DNA of 64,000 nt, taken from positions 1,550,001-1,614,000 of the forward strand of contig NZ_CP010429.1 of assembly GCF_000974425.1 (NCBI RefSeq). Direction: 5' to 3'. The position numbers and the translations under genes are program-made. The notes under the pieces were generated by a model, which had not been told where the DNA came from, made no database searches, and saw only the letters and a program-made list of their open reading frames with translations. Below are positions 15,998 through 24,221 of the stretch, piece by piece; position 1 is the first letter of the stretch, and every line of letters starts with the position of its first letter. This stretch comes from Spirosoma radiotolerans. Its GTDB lineage: Bacteria > Bacteroidota > Bacteroidia > Cytophagales > Spirosomataceae.

Positions 15998-17074
15998 ATG
16001 TTTTGTCAAATGTACAAACGTTTTATTTGGTTGTTAGGTTTAGTCAATATTTTTTTCGGTAACGTAGGGGTTGCTGGGTCTATTAAATATGATTATACAG
16101 ACAGCCAGGCATCTAAAAGGCTGGGTTTGGTAATAGAGCAGGCTCGGCATCCGGCTAAACATCGCCCTAAGTGGGGCTTTTTTGCTCATCAGCAGATTAA
16201 CCGACTGGCGGTGTTTACGCTGCCTGTGGATATGATGCCTTTCTTCAAAAAGTACAGTAGCTTTTTGGCCGATAATGCCGTAAACCCCGACAAACGCCGG
16301 TATGCCGTTGTGGGGGAGGCTCCTCGCCATTTTATTGATCTTGATGCCTATGTCGATACCTCGGCTGTAACGTTGCCCCGATTTTACAAAGACGCGACAG
16401 GACGATATGGAGATGACACGCTCGCCCTGCATGGACTGGTGCCCTGGCAGATTCAATTGACGAAATACCAGTTAACTGAAGCGTTTAAACAGCGCAATGT
16501 TCGGCGGATTCTGCGTGTAGCGGCCGATCTAGGTCATTATATTGCGGATGCGAATGTACCGCTGCACACGACGCGAAACTATAACGGGCAGTTGACCAAT
16601 CAGCAGGGAATACACGGATTTTGGGAGTCGCGCCTGCCGGAATTATTTAGTGCTGACTACGATTTCCTGACCGGGCAGGCCGAGTATGTGGAGTCGCCCC
16701 AAAAGGCCGCCTGGCGGGCCGTGTTCAAGGCCAATGCCGCATTGGATTCCGTATTGCGTTTCGAGAAGCAGCTTACGGAAGAATTAGGCGAAACGCGCAA
16801 ATACGGTTTTGAAGAACGAAATGGAATCACCACCAAAGTGTATTCGGCCGATTTCTCGCGGCAATACAGCGAACGGCTGAGTGGCCAGGTCGAACGACAG
16901 ATGCGGGCGTCGGTAAAAATGGTGGGCGATTTCTGGTACACCTGCTGGGTGGATGCCGGTCAGCCGGATTTGCGGGCTTTAGCGAAGTATCAGCTTACCG
17001 ATCAGGAGCAAAAGGAGGAGGTTGAAGAAAAGAAAAGCTGGCTGAAACGACTGTTTTCAGCGAGAGAGGAATAA
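15998..17074 (+). CDS. Secreted zinc-dependent phospholipase C / S1-P1 nuclease-like protein
   Basis: The 358-residue protein has an N-terminal signal segment (FIWLLGLVNIFFGNVGVAGS). The mature N-terminus WGFFAHQQINRLAVFTLP, then PRHFIDLDAYVD, and the helix DLGHYIADANVPLHTTRNYN with GIHGFWESRLPELF supply Trp, His and Asp ligands for three zinc ions, as in phospholipase C and S1/P1 nuclease. The substrate, phospholipid or nucleic acid, cannot be decided. The start could also be the ATG at 16010. A charged tail (QKEEVEEKKSWLKRLF) ends it. Confidence 0.85.
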   Translation: MFCQMYKRFIWLLGLVNIFFGNVGVAGSIKYDYTDSQASKRLGLVIEQARHPAKHRPKWGFFAHQQINRLAVFTLPVDMMPFFKKYSSFLADNAVNPDKRRYAVVGEAPRHFIDLDAYVDTSAVTLPRFYKDATGRYGDDTLALHGLVPWQIQLTKYQLTEAFKQRNVRRILRVAADLGHYIADANVPLHTTRNYNGQLTNQQGIHGFWESRLPELFSADYDFLTGQAEYVESPQKAAWRAVFKANAALDSVLRFEKQLTEELGETRKYGFEERNGITTKVYSADFSRQYSERLSGQVERQMRASVKMVGDFWYTCWVDAGQPDLRALAKYQLTDQEQKEEVEEKKSWLKRLFSAREE

Positions 17075-17077
17075 TAT

Positions 17078-17104
17078 GAACCGCTCGGGTGGCCCGAGCG
17101 GTTC
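17078..17104. terminator. GC-rich palindrome between convergent genes
   Basis: Perfect 12-bp stem GAACCGCTCGGG / CCCGAGCGGTTC with loop TGG. It lies between two convergent stop codons. There is no T tract, so termination efficiency is uncertain. Confidence 0.6.
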
Positions 17105-17109
17105 GGATA

Positions 17110-17979
17110 CTAAACGGCCAGTTTCTTCATGTAGTCGGCGTCGTTCTTTAAGCTCACCATGGGGGACTCTGCGTATTCTTCCTGTTCAACCAGGAAATAC
17201 TTGATGCCGCTGTCCATAGCCACACGCAGCGTCTTTTTGAAGTCGACATTGCCTTTGCCCAGGTCATTCTGAACAGGCTTGCCTGCCTGTACAGTATAAT
17301 CTTTTATATGACACAGTTCATACCGTTTGCCGTACTTCTTGAGGTGATCGGTGGTATTTACGCCTGCCACATCGATCCAGCACAAATCCAGTTCGAACAT
17401 GACCTTTTTAGGATCCGTGTTATCGAGAAGGAATTCCTGTGGGAGTTTGCCGTCGAGGGGGCGGAATGAATAGTCGTGGTTGTGGTAACCAAATTTCAGG
17501 CCCGCTTTGCTCACTTCTTCGCCTACGGTATTGAACTGGTCGGCCACTTTTTTCCACTCATCCCAGGTTTTTTGCGGACCCATATACGGGCAAAGCAAAT
17601 AAGTCAACCCGGCATCGTGAGCCATTTCGATACTCTTCTTGAGTTCGTCCGGCTTGTCCATCTGGCCCCGGTAATTGAAGTGCGTACTAACCATTTTCAC
17701 GCCGAGGCCATCCAGAAACGACTTCATTTCTTTCGGTTGCAGACCCCACAAAAAGCCCTGTGCGCCACTAAAGCTTTCGAACTGTTTGTAGCCCATGTTG
17801 GCCAACTGCGTCATGATACCCTTCGGATCTTTAGGCAGCACATCACGAGCACTGTACAATTGAACACCAAACGGGCTAATCAGTTTGGCTGGGGCGTTGG
17901 CCAGCAGGTTCGTCTGGCTGAGGGTAAGGGCACCAGCCGTTAACAGGCCAGACTGTTTAAGAAAATTACGTCGTTGCAT
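17110..17979 (-). CDS. Xylose isomerase-like TIM-barrel (sugar phosphate isomerase/epimerase) protein, exported
   Basis: A 289-residue AP-endonuclease-2/xylose-isomerase-like barrel with a Tat-like signal (MQRRNFLKQSGLLTAGALTL). Metal-site residues are visible in AGLKFGYHNHDYSF, VMFELDLCWIDVAG, YELCHIKDY and KYFLVEQEEY. Such periplasmic proteins isomerise or epimerise sugars or inositols, with the substrate unknown here. I chose ATG 17979, as it starts the twin-arginine signal. A longer reading to 18057 runs into a purine-rich hairpin. Confidence 0.9.
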   Translation of the reverse strand: MQRRNFLKQSGLLTAGALTLSQTNLLANAPAKLISPFGVQLYSARDVLPKDPKGIMTQLANMGYKQFESFSGAQGFLWGLQPKEMKSFLDGLGVKMVSTHFNYRGQMDKPDELKKSIEMAHDAGLTYLLCPYMGPQKTWDEWKKVADQFNTVGEEVSKAGLKFGYHNHDYSFRPLDGKLPQEFLLDNTDPKKVMFELDLCWIDVAGVNTTDHLKKYGKRYELCHIKDYTVQAGKPVQNDLGKGNVDFKKTLRVAMDSGIKYFLVEQEEYAESPMVSLKNDADYMKKLAV

Positions 17980-18024
17980 TGTTGGTAAAAGTTTGCGGGA
18001 ATAAAACGTAAAGATGGGGAAAAA

Positions 18025-18095
18025 AAAGAGCGAAAGAGTGAAAGAGCGAAAGAGCAAAAAAAATCAGCATTCACTCTTTCGCTCTTTCGCTCTTT
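18025..18095. repeat. Hairpin made of GAAAGAGC/GAAAGAGT units
   Basis: Two 26-nt arms (18025-18050 and 18070-18095) pair at 24 positions around a 19-nt loop. The arms are three to four tandem copies of GAAAGAG followed by C or T. Related to the hairpin at 13610-13680. It fills the gap between the divergent TIM-barrel and RlmI-like genes and touches the latter's promoter box. Confidence 0.7.
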
Positions 18096-18102
18096 ACCTT
18101 TG
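18095..18102 (+). promoter_or_regulatory. Candidate -7 box close to the RlmI-like start codon
   Basis: TACCTTTG fits TAnnTTTG and ends 3 nt before the ATG at 18106. If used, the mRNA would be leaderless or nearly so. It could be a chance match. Confidence 0.35.
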
Positions 18103-18105
18103 TGC

Positions 18106-19302
18106 ATGACGTTTTCCAAATTATATCTGCAGGCCGGGCGCGATGAGGCTCTCCGGCGTTTCCACCCCTGGGTGTTCTCACGAGCCATTAGCCGTTACGA
18201 AGGTGATCTGAACGATGGTGATGTGGTGGAAGTGTTTGACAGTAAACAAAAATACCTGGCCACGGGCCATTACCACGACGGCAGTATCGCCGTGCGGGTG
18301 TTCTCGTTTGGAGCAACGGCTGGTGGACCGGTATCGCCTGATTTGCCCTACTGGACAAAAAAATTAGCCCATATTCGGAGCATTCGACAGGTGATTGTTA
18401 CGGGTGAGACAAACTGCTATCGACTGGTTCATGGCGAGGGCGACGGCTGTACGGGATTGATTCTTGACATGTATAATGGTGTCGTCGTATTTCAGGCCCA
18501 CTCCATTGGGATGCACCGCGAACGGGAAATTATTACGGAAGCCCTGAAAGCCGTTTTTGGCAATGAACTGAAAGCCGTATACGACAAAAGTGCCGATACC
18601 CTGCCCGACGAATACGGCGCTACGGTCACCAATAGCTACCTCTTTGGCCGGACACCCGTGCCACACCCGGTAAACGAAAATGGCAATACGTTTCTGATCG
18701 ACTGGATTACGGGCCAGAAAACCGGATTTTTTCTCGATCAACGCGACAACCGGGCGTTGCTGGCTCAGTACGCTCAGGGTAAAAATGTACTGAACGCCTT
18801 TTGTTATTCGGGTGGGTTTTCGGTGTATGCGCTCAAGGCGGGTGCCCGTGCGGTGCATTCTGTCGATGTTTCCCAGAAAGCAATTGACCTGACCAATCAG
18901 AACATAGCGGCCAATTTTGGAGAGGGCGATGAGCGACATCAGGCGTATGCCGAAGACGTTATGCACTACTTGAAAAATCATGACGGCCAATATGATATTG
19001 TCGTATTGGACCCGCCTGCTTATGCCAAAAGCCAGTCGGCACGGCACCGGGCTGTTCAGGGCTACAAACGGCTGAATGCCGAAGGATTGCGTCGGGTAGC
19101 CAAGGGAGGGCTTTTATTTACCTTCTCGTGTTCGCAGGTGGTAGACCGGGAGCTGTTTTATAATACGATTGTGGCGGCTGCCATTGAAGCGGGTCGGCAG
19201 GTGCGTGTGCTGCATCATCTGAGCCAGCCCGCTGATCATCCCGTTAGTTTATTTCACCCCGAAGGCGGCTATCTGAAGGGACTCGTATTGTGGGTAGAGT
19301 AG
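18106..19302 (+). CDS. rlmI: Class I SAM-dependent 23S rRNA methyltransferase, RlmI-like
   Basis: The 398-residue protein has an N-terminal PUA RNA-binding domain (LYLQAGRDEALRRFHPWVFS, VVEVFDSKQKYLATGHY) and a C-terminal Rossmann methyltransferase domain. SAM-binding motif I is VLNAFCYSGGFSVYALKAGA (~229-248), motif IV is YDIVVLDPPAYAKS (~294-307), and FTFSCSQVVDRELF carries a conserved Cys-containing segment. RlmI makes m5C1962 in E. coli 23S rRNA, and the same residue is the likely target. The ATG at 18106 is used. Confidence 0.9.
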   Translation: MTFSKLYLQAGRDEALRRFHPWVFSRAISRYEGDLNDGDVVEVFDSKQKYLATGHYHDGSIAVRVFSFGATAGGPVSPDLPYWTKKLAHIRSIRQVIVTGETNCYRLVHGEGDGCTGLILDMYNGVVVFQAHSIGMHREREIITEALKAVFGNELKAVYDKSADTLPDEYGATVTNSYLFGRTPVPHPVNENGNTFLIDWITGQKTGFFLDQRDNRALLAQYAQGKNVLNAFCYSGGFSVYALKAGARAVHSVDVSQKAIDLTNQNIAANFGEGDERHQAYAEDVMHYLKNHDGQYDIVVLDPPAYAKSQSARHRAVQGYKRLNAEGLRRVAKGGLLFTFSCSQVVDRELFYNTIVAAAIEAGRQVRVLHHLSQPADHPVSLFHPEGGYLKGLVLWVE

Positions 19303-19385
19303 GAGAGACGAAAGCAATCCAATCGCTGGGCGCTGGCTTCTGCCATTTTCCTGTTCAGAAAGATACAATCTTACCAGCTTTACAT

Positions 19386-19393
19386 TAATTTTG
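19386..19393 (+). promoter_or_regulatory. Candidate -7 promoter box for the E2 gene
   Basis: TAATTTTG matches TAnnTTTG, 84 nt upstream of the E2 start codon. No good -33 TTG at the usual spacing. Confidence 0.4.
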
Positions 19394-19477
19394 GGACTCA
19401 ACCGCACTGGCGGTCTAGTGGCCCGGTGCTCCGGTGGCTTGGCCGGTCTAGATAACCCGATATACACATAGCTAATT

Positions 19478-21220
19478 ATGGCTGAATTAATCAGAATGCC
19501 CAAGATGAGCGACACGATGACCGAAGGCGTCATCGCAGAGTGGCACAAGAAAGTGGGCGATAAAGTAAAGTCCGGCGATGTACTGGCCGAAGTTGAAACC
19601 GATAAAGCCACCATGGACCTCGAAGCCTATGATGAAGGTACATTGCTGTATATCGGTGTTGAAAAAGGCGCATCAGTACCGGTTGATGGCGTTCTGGCCG
19701 TAATCGGTGCAGATGGTGAGGATTATAAATCGCTGCTGAACGGCACGAGCGGAGGAAGTCAGGAGGCTGCTGCCCCGGCTGCTCCAAAGCCAGAACCCGC
19801 TCCGGCCCCTGCGGGCGCTTCCAGTGCCGAAACCACGTCGACGTTACCGGATGCGAAAGCCGTTTCGGCCGCTCCAGCCGAGAACGTCAACGCGTCGATC
19901 ATCCGGATGCCCAAGATGAGCGACACCATGACGGAAGGAACCATCGTCGCCTGGCATAAAAAAGAAGGCGATACCGTAAAATCGGGCGATGTGCTGGCTG
20001 AAGTTGAGACCGACAAAGCCACCATGGACCTTGAAGCCTACGAGGAAGGTACGTTATTATATATAGGCGTAAAAGAAGGGTCGTCTGTTGCTGTCGATGA
20101 CATCATCGCTGTTGTTGGTGAGAAAGGCGCGAATTTTAAAGTACTGCTGGATGGTGGTGCAACTCCGGCTCCGGCTGCTACGGGCGAAGGTGGCAGTGCA
20201 ACCGCTCAACAAAATCCGCAAGCCAGCTTACCGGCCAATGCTGATTCTGATTTATCCTATGCGGGTGGTGAAGGTGATAACGCCGAATCAAACGGACGTG
20301 TAAAAGCTTCCCCATTAGCCAAACGGATTGCCGAAGAAAAAGGAATTAACCTGGCTCAGGTACAGGGTACAGGCCCCGAAGGCCGCATTGTGAAAAGCGA
20401 TGTCGAGTCGTTTGTGCCCGGAACGGCCAAGGCGGCACCGGCTGCTCAGCCTGCGCCCCCCGCACCACAACCGGCTGCCCCAACACAGGCAGCGCCTGCC
20501 GCTGCACCAGCACCTTCACCGGCTGCACCAGCACCCGCTGGCGAGTATGAGGATGTGCCGGTTAGCCAGATGCGCAAGACGATTGCCCGTCGGTTGAGCG
20601 AGAGTCTGTTTACAGCTCCTCACTTCTACCTGACCATGGAAATCAACATGGACAAGGCGATGGAGTTGCGGGGTACGGTCAACGGACTTAGCCCGGTTAA
20701 AGTGTCGTTCAATGACTTTGTGATCAAAGCGGCTGCGCTGGCATTGAAACAGCATCCGAATGTGAATTCATCCTGGCTGGGCGATAAAATTCGCAAATAT
20801 AAATACGTCAATATTGGTGTCGCCGTCGCCGTCGATGAGGGCCTTCTGGTACCCGTTGTTCGCAATGCTGACCAGAAAACACTGTCGACCATTTCGGGTG
20901 AGGTAAAAGATCTGGCCGGAAAAGCCAAAGAAAAGAAACTCCAGCCAAAGGATTGGGAAGGCAGCACGTTCTCAATCTCGAACCTGGGTATGTTTGGTAT
21001 TGAGGAGTTTACGGCCATCATCAATCCACCCGATTCCTGCATCCTGGCGGTAGGTGCCATCAAGCAAACGGTGAAGTTTGAAGGAGACATCCCCAAACCA
21101 ACAAACGTGATGAAAGTAACGCTCTCCTGCGACCACCGCGTTGTGGATGGTGCGACGGGCTCGGCGTTCCTGCAAACATTCAAACAACTGCTTGAAGATC
21201 CAATGCGGATGCTGGTCTAA
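19478..21220 (+). CDS. Dihydrolipoamide acetyltransferase (E2) of pyruvate dehydrogenase, two lipoyl domains
   Basis: The 580-residue E2 subunit has two nearly identical lipoyl domains (residues ~2-80 and ~140-218), each with the lipoylated Lys in ETDKATMDLEAY (about 42 and 178). Ala/Pro-rich flexible linkers separate them. A peripheral subunit-binding domain lies at ~275-310 (ASPLAKRIAEEKGINLAQVQ). The C-terminal catalytic domain contains the active-site His in DHRVVDGATGSAFL (~551). It transfers acetyl groups to CoA. Two lipoyl domains and the linker style point to pyruvate dehydrogenase. E1 and E3 genes are not adjacent. Confidence 0.95.
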   Translation: MAELIRMPKMSDTMTEGVIAEWHKKVGDKVKSGDVLAEVETDKATMDLEAYDEGTLLYIGVEKGASVPVDGVLAVIGADGEDYKSLLNGTSGGSQEAAAPAAPKPEPAPAPAGASSAETTSTLPDAKAVSAAPAENVNASIIRMPKMSDTMTEGTIVAWHKKEGDTVKSGDVLAEVETDKATMDLEAYEEGTLLYIGVKEGSSVAVDDIIAVVGEKGANFKVLLDGGATPAPAATGEGGSATAQQNPQASLPANADSDLSYAGGEGDNAESNGRVKASPLAKRIAEEKGINLAQVQGTGPEGRIVKSDVESFVPGTAKAAPAAQPAPPAPQPAAPTQAAPAAAPAPSPAAPAPAGEYEDVPVSQMRKTIARRLSESLFTAPHFYLTMEINMDKAMELRGTVNGLSPVKVSFNDFVIKAAALALKQHPNVNSSWLGDKIRKYKYVNIGVAVAVDEGLLVPVVRNADQKTLSTISGEVKDLAGKAKEKKLQPKDWEGSTFSISNLGMFGIEEFTAIINPPDSCILAVGAIKQTVKFEGDIPKPTNVMKVTLSCDHRVVDGATGSAFLQTFKQLLEDPMRMLV

Positions 21221-21225
21221 AAAAT

Positions 21226-21356
21226 AGTTTGTGGTTTTTGGCTGCTGACGCGTCAGCAGCCAAAAACCGTAGACGACGGATGAAAACTGCCTCCGTGGTC
21301 CGTGTCCTCACGGACCACGGAGGAGAACACAGACCACGGATACGCAACCACAAACT
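21226..21356. repeat. Intergenic palindromic element, copy 2
   Basis: Outer 11-bp arms AGTTTGTGGTT / AACCACAAACT (21226-21236, 21346-21356) enclose two hairpins: a loopless 36-nt perfect palindrome (21233-21268) and a 15-bp stem (21290-21304, 21309-21323) with loop TCCT. The second hairpin is the CCGTG-TCCT-CACGG core shared with the elements at 7.5 and 62.1 kb, in opposite orientation. Confidence 0.8.
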
Positions 21357-21370
21357 GTAAACCAAAAACT

Positions 21371-21421
21371 TATTCATAAAAAAGGCGCTCCCAAGTTTTG
21401 GGAGCGCCTTTTTTATGAATA
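21371..21421. terminator. Strong bidirectional terminator between E2 and trxA
   Basis: Perfect 24-bp stem (21371-21394 and 21398-21421) with a 3-nt loop. GC-rich near the loop (GGCGCTCCC), with A6 and T6 runs in the lower stem, suited to both convergent genes. Confidence 0.92.
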
Positions 21422-21432
21422 AGAACGATTAA

Positions 21433-21777
21433 TTAGATCGTGGCTGGTTCCAGAGCGCCCTGAAGCTTTTGCTCCAGCACGTTTTTGGGAACGGCACCAA
21501 TAACTTTGTCGACCAATTGTCCGTTTTTGAAAATCATCAGGGTTGGAATGCTACGGATACCGAATTTAGCGGGAACCTGAGCATTTTGATCCACATCCAT
21601 TTTGGCAACGATGGCTTTTCCTTCGTATTCACCAGCCAGTTGCTCAACAACAGGACCGATCATTTTACAAGGACCACACCATTCGGCCCAGAAATCTACT
21701 AAAACAGGTTTGTCAGAATTTATAAGATCGTTGAAGTTCGCGTCGGTTGCTTCTACGGCATGTGTTCCTGCTGCCAT
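21433..21777 (-). CDS. trxA: Thioredoxin
   Basis: This 114-residue thioredoxin reduces cytoplasmic disulfides. The active site is DFWAEWCGPCKMIGP with Cys34 and Cys37, and the cis-proline loop is RSIPTLMIFKNGQ. Asp in VLVDFWA is the buried acid of the family. Length fits thioredoxin 1. I use the ATG at 21777 (MAAGTHAVEATD), since the extra 13 residues from 21816 have no counterpart in the fold. Thioredoxin reductase is not in the window. Confidence 0.96.
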   Translation of the reverse strand: MAAGTHAVEATDANFNDLINSDKPVLVDFWAEWCGPCKMIGPVVEQLAGEYEGKAIVAKMDVDQNAQVPAKFGIRSIPTLMIFKNGQLVDKVIGAVPKNVLEQKLQGALEPATI

Positions 21778-22119
21778 GACTGAAATGAGTTTATTAGTTG
21801 AACTTGTTTCATGCACATAAACCGTTTTCAGGTCGTTTAGTTCCGGATTATTTGTACACCCGCTTCACACAGCATTGACGTTGGGTCAATCGCTTTAGTA
21901 GCCTGGAGGGCTAGTCCGGGTAAACTAGTTATGTTCTCCTCCTGACAAGGCCTTTCAGACGATATAAACACAATAATGTTCTTAAAGGGGACCGTATCCT
22001 CATTATCATGAGGAAAAAAAAAGGCATCTGGCTAGTATCATTAGTTTGCTTAATACTACTACCCCAAAAGAGCCCAAGGCTTCTGTGTTTTATTAATCCT
22101 CAACGTGTTTTGGCCATCT
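21778..22119. other. Intergenic region between trxA and the glycosyltransferase gene
   Basis: About 340 nt between divergent genes. No credible reading frame, strong hairpin or exact TAnnTTTG box was found here. It must hold both promoters. Confidence 0.5.
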
Positions 22120-23337
22120 ATGACTACTGTAAATAAAATCGACTCATCCAGTAAAATCCAAAAGCAAACCGTCAATGCATTAACTAGTTTACGAGAACGG
22201 ATACCGCTTACAGCCAAGGCCTCGGCCGCTGATATTCAAGATGTAATCTGCTTTATGCATTTACGCTGGAACTTTGTCTATCAGCGCCCACAACATCTCC
22301 TGATCAGAGCTAGTCGCCAATGGCGGATTTGGTACATTGAGGAGCCTGTCTGGCATGATACGCTTCATCTGGATGTTCGAACGGTAGCCGACAATATCCG
22401 GGTTGTGGTGCCTCATTTACCGCATGGCATTGACCCAGAAACGGCTATCCGGCTTCAGCGGCAATTGGTTAGTCAACTGATCGAGCAGCAGAACATCAGC
22501 GACTATGTCAGCTGGTATTACACGCCGATGGCCATGCAGTTCACAGACCACCTTCGTCCGAAGGTAGTTGTATACGATTGTATGGACGAGTTATCGGCTT
22601 TTAAAGGAGCGTCTCCGCAGTTGCTCTATGAAGAAAAACGACTACTTAATCTCGCCGATGTTGTCTTTACGGGAGGATACAGTCTGTACGAGGCCAAACT
22701 TTCGCGGCACGAGAACGTCTTTGCCTTCCCAAGCTGTATTGACTATGAGCACTTCGAATCCGCTCGTCAGCCGCTCCCTGATCCGGAAGACCAGCGCCAC
22801 CTAACAGGTCCGCGTATTGGCTACAGTGGCGTGATCGACGAGCGTCTTGACCTCGACTTACTCAGAGATCTGGCGCAGCGCTTACCGGACTGGCAGTTTG
22901 TGATGCTGGGACCGGTTGTGAAAATAGATCCTGCAACGTTGCCGCAGGGACCTAATGTGCATTACCTGGGCATGAAATCTTATCATGAGCTGCCTGCCTA
23001 TTTCAGTAACTGGAATGCCGCGCTGATGCCGTTTGCGATCAACGAAGCAACGCGGTACATCAGTCCAACCAAAACTCCTGAATATCTGGCGGCCGGATTG
23101 CCCGTTGTATCGACGCCGATACGGGATGTCAAGCGAACCTATGGTGGTTGGGACCAGGTATTGATTGCCGATTCGGCATCTACCATTGAAAAGTCGTTGG
23201 GGCAGATGATTCGATACGCGGCTACGTCGGATCGAACAGCGCTGGATACGTTCTTGCGCGAACAGTCATGGGAGCGTACCTGGCAGCAAATGCAGAAACT
23301 ATTGATAGGGCAGTTAAGCTATGCCGCTGTAAAATAG
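22120..23337 (+). CDS. Glycosyltransferase of the GT4/GT1-like GT-B fold
   Basis: The 405-residue protein opens its catalytic part with VICFMHLRWNFVYQRPQHLL, continues with VVYDCMDELSAFKGASPQLL, DVVFTGGYSLYEAKLSRHEN and FPSCIDYEHFESAR, and has a C-terminal nucleotide-sugar half ending in SPTKTPEYLAAGLPVVSTP, the Glu-containing donor site. It probably adds a sugar to a polysaccharide or lipid. No other polysaccharide genes surround it. ATG 22120 is preferred to the in-frame GTG at 22105. Confidence 0.9.
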   Translation: MTTVNKIDSSSKIQKQTVNALTSLRERIPLTAKASAADIQDVICFMHLRWNFVYQRPQHLLIRASRQWRIWYIEEPVWHDTLHLDVRTVADNIRVVVPHLPHGIDPETAIRLQRQLVSQLIEQQNISDYVSWYYTPMAMQFTDHLRPKVVVYDCMDELSAFKGASPQLLYEEKRLLNLADVVFTGGYSLYEAKLSRHENVFAFPSCIDYEHFESARQPLPDPEDQRHLTGPRIGYSGVIDERLDLDLLRDLAQRLPDWQFVMLGPVVKIDPATLPQGPNVHYLGMKSYHELPAYFSNWNAALMPFAINEATRYISPTKTPEYLAAGLPVVSTPIRDVKRTYGGWDQVLIADSASTIEKSLGQMIRYAATSDRTALDTFLREQSWERTWQQMQKLLIGQLSYAAVK

Positions 23338-23354
23338 ACATATAATTCAAATCG

Positions 23355-23384
23355 ATAAGCCGGGTCCTGAGAAGCCCGGCTTAT
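23355..23384 (+). terminator. Terminator of the glycosyltransferase gene
   Basis: Stem ATAAGCCGGG / CCCGGCTTAT, 10 bp, with a 10-nt loop, 17 nt past the stop codon and followed by TCATTTC. Confidence 0.75.
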
Positions 23385-23463
23385 TCATTTCACGAAAATC
23401 GTTTGGCCTGGTTAGACCGGTAATGTGGTTCCCGACAAAATCCTTCAGCTACTTAAGTTAAGT

Positions 23464-24201
23464 ATGAAAAACCTACTGAACATAACCAGCCTGGGATTCC
23501 TTATGCTGGCCTGCGGAGGAAGTAACACGCCTTCCAATGTAACGTCGCCCGGTGGGGAGAAAACGGCGAAAACAAAGGTGCTCGAAGCGGGTGCGACGGC
23601 GATACAAGCCCGAAAACCCGTCGATAAGTTGACGATCTACCTCGACGGGTTCCACTTCTACAACGGCCATATGGATGGCCAGATGGAAGCGCATCACTAC
23701 TGCACCAAACTCAATGAAGACCTGACCCAGTGCGTCATTTTCGACGGCAATGGCGACAGCGCCAAGATTATGGGCGTCGAGTATATCGTTTCCGAAAAGT
23801 TATTCAAGACCTTGCCCGCCGACGAGAAAAAGCTGTGGCACAGCCATCGGTATGAAGTTAAAAGCGGCTCCCTAATTGCGCCAGGACTACCCGATCTGGC
23901 CGAACACGAACTCATGGAAACCATCGTCAGTACATACGGTAAAACCTGGCATACCTGGCACACCGATCAGAACCTGAAGCTGCCCTTGGGCAGCCCTGCC
24001 TTAATGATGGGTTTCCTGAAAGATGGCCAGATCAATAAACAACTGGAACAGAACCGCGACCGCCGATTTGAGGTCTCGACGGCCGATAAGAAAAAGAAGC
24101 GCGCTGATATTCCGGCACCGCCCGTCCAGCCCGGTGCCGATGCCTGGCAAACGGGCGATGTGGTTCAATTACCCGCCCTAACCAGACATGTACACCACTA
24201 G
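23464..24201 (+). CDS. DUF1264-family lipoprotein
   Basis: The 245-residue protein has a lipoprotein signal with lipobox LMLAC (Cys at residue ~17 of the chosen start), so it should be anchored to a membrane. The body matches DUF1264, related to plant oil-body-associated proteins: YLDGFHFYNGHMDGQMEAHH, LNEDLTQCVIFDGNGDSAKI, EYIVSEKLFKTLP, WHSHRYEVKSG and KTWHTWHTD. Many His residues suggest metal binding, which is inferred. Start ATG 23464 is picked because it begins the signal peptide. Molecular function is unknown. Confidence 0.88.
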   Translation: MKNLLNITSLGFLMLACGGSNTPSNVTSPGGEKTAKTKVLEAGATAIQARKPVDKLTIYLDGFHFYNGHMDGQMEAHHYCTKLNEDLTQCVIFDGNGDSAKIMGVEYIVSEKLFKTLPADEKKLWHSHRYEVKSGSLIAPGLPDLAEHELMETIVSTYGKTWHTWHTDQNLKLPLGSPALMMGFLKDGQINKQLEQNRDRRFEVSTADKKKKRADIPAPPVQPGADAWQTGDVVQLPALTRHVHH

Positions 24202-24221
24202 GCTTTAGTACTGTTAAACAG

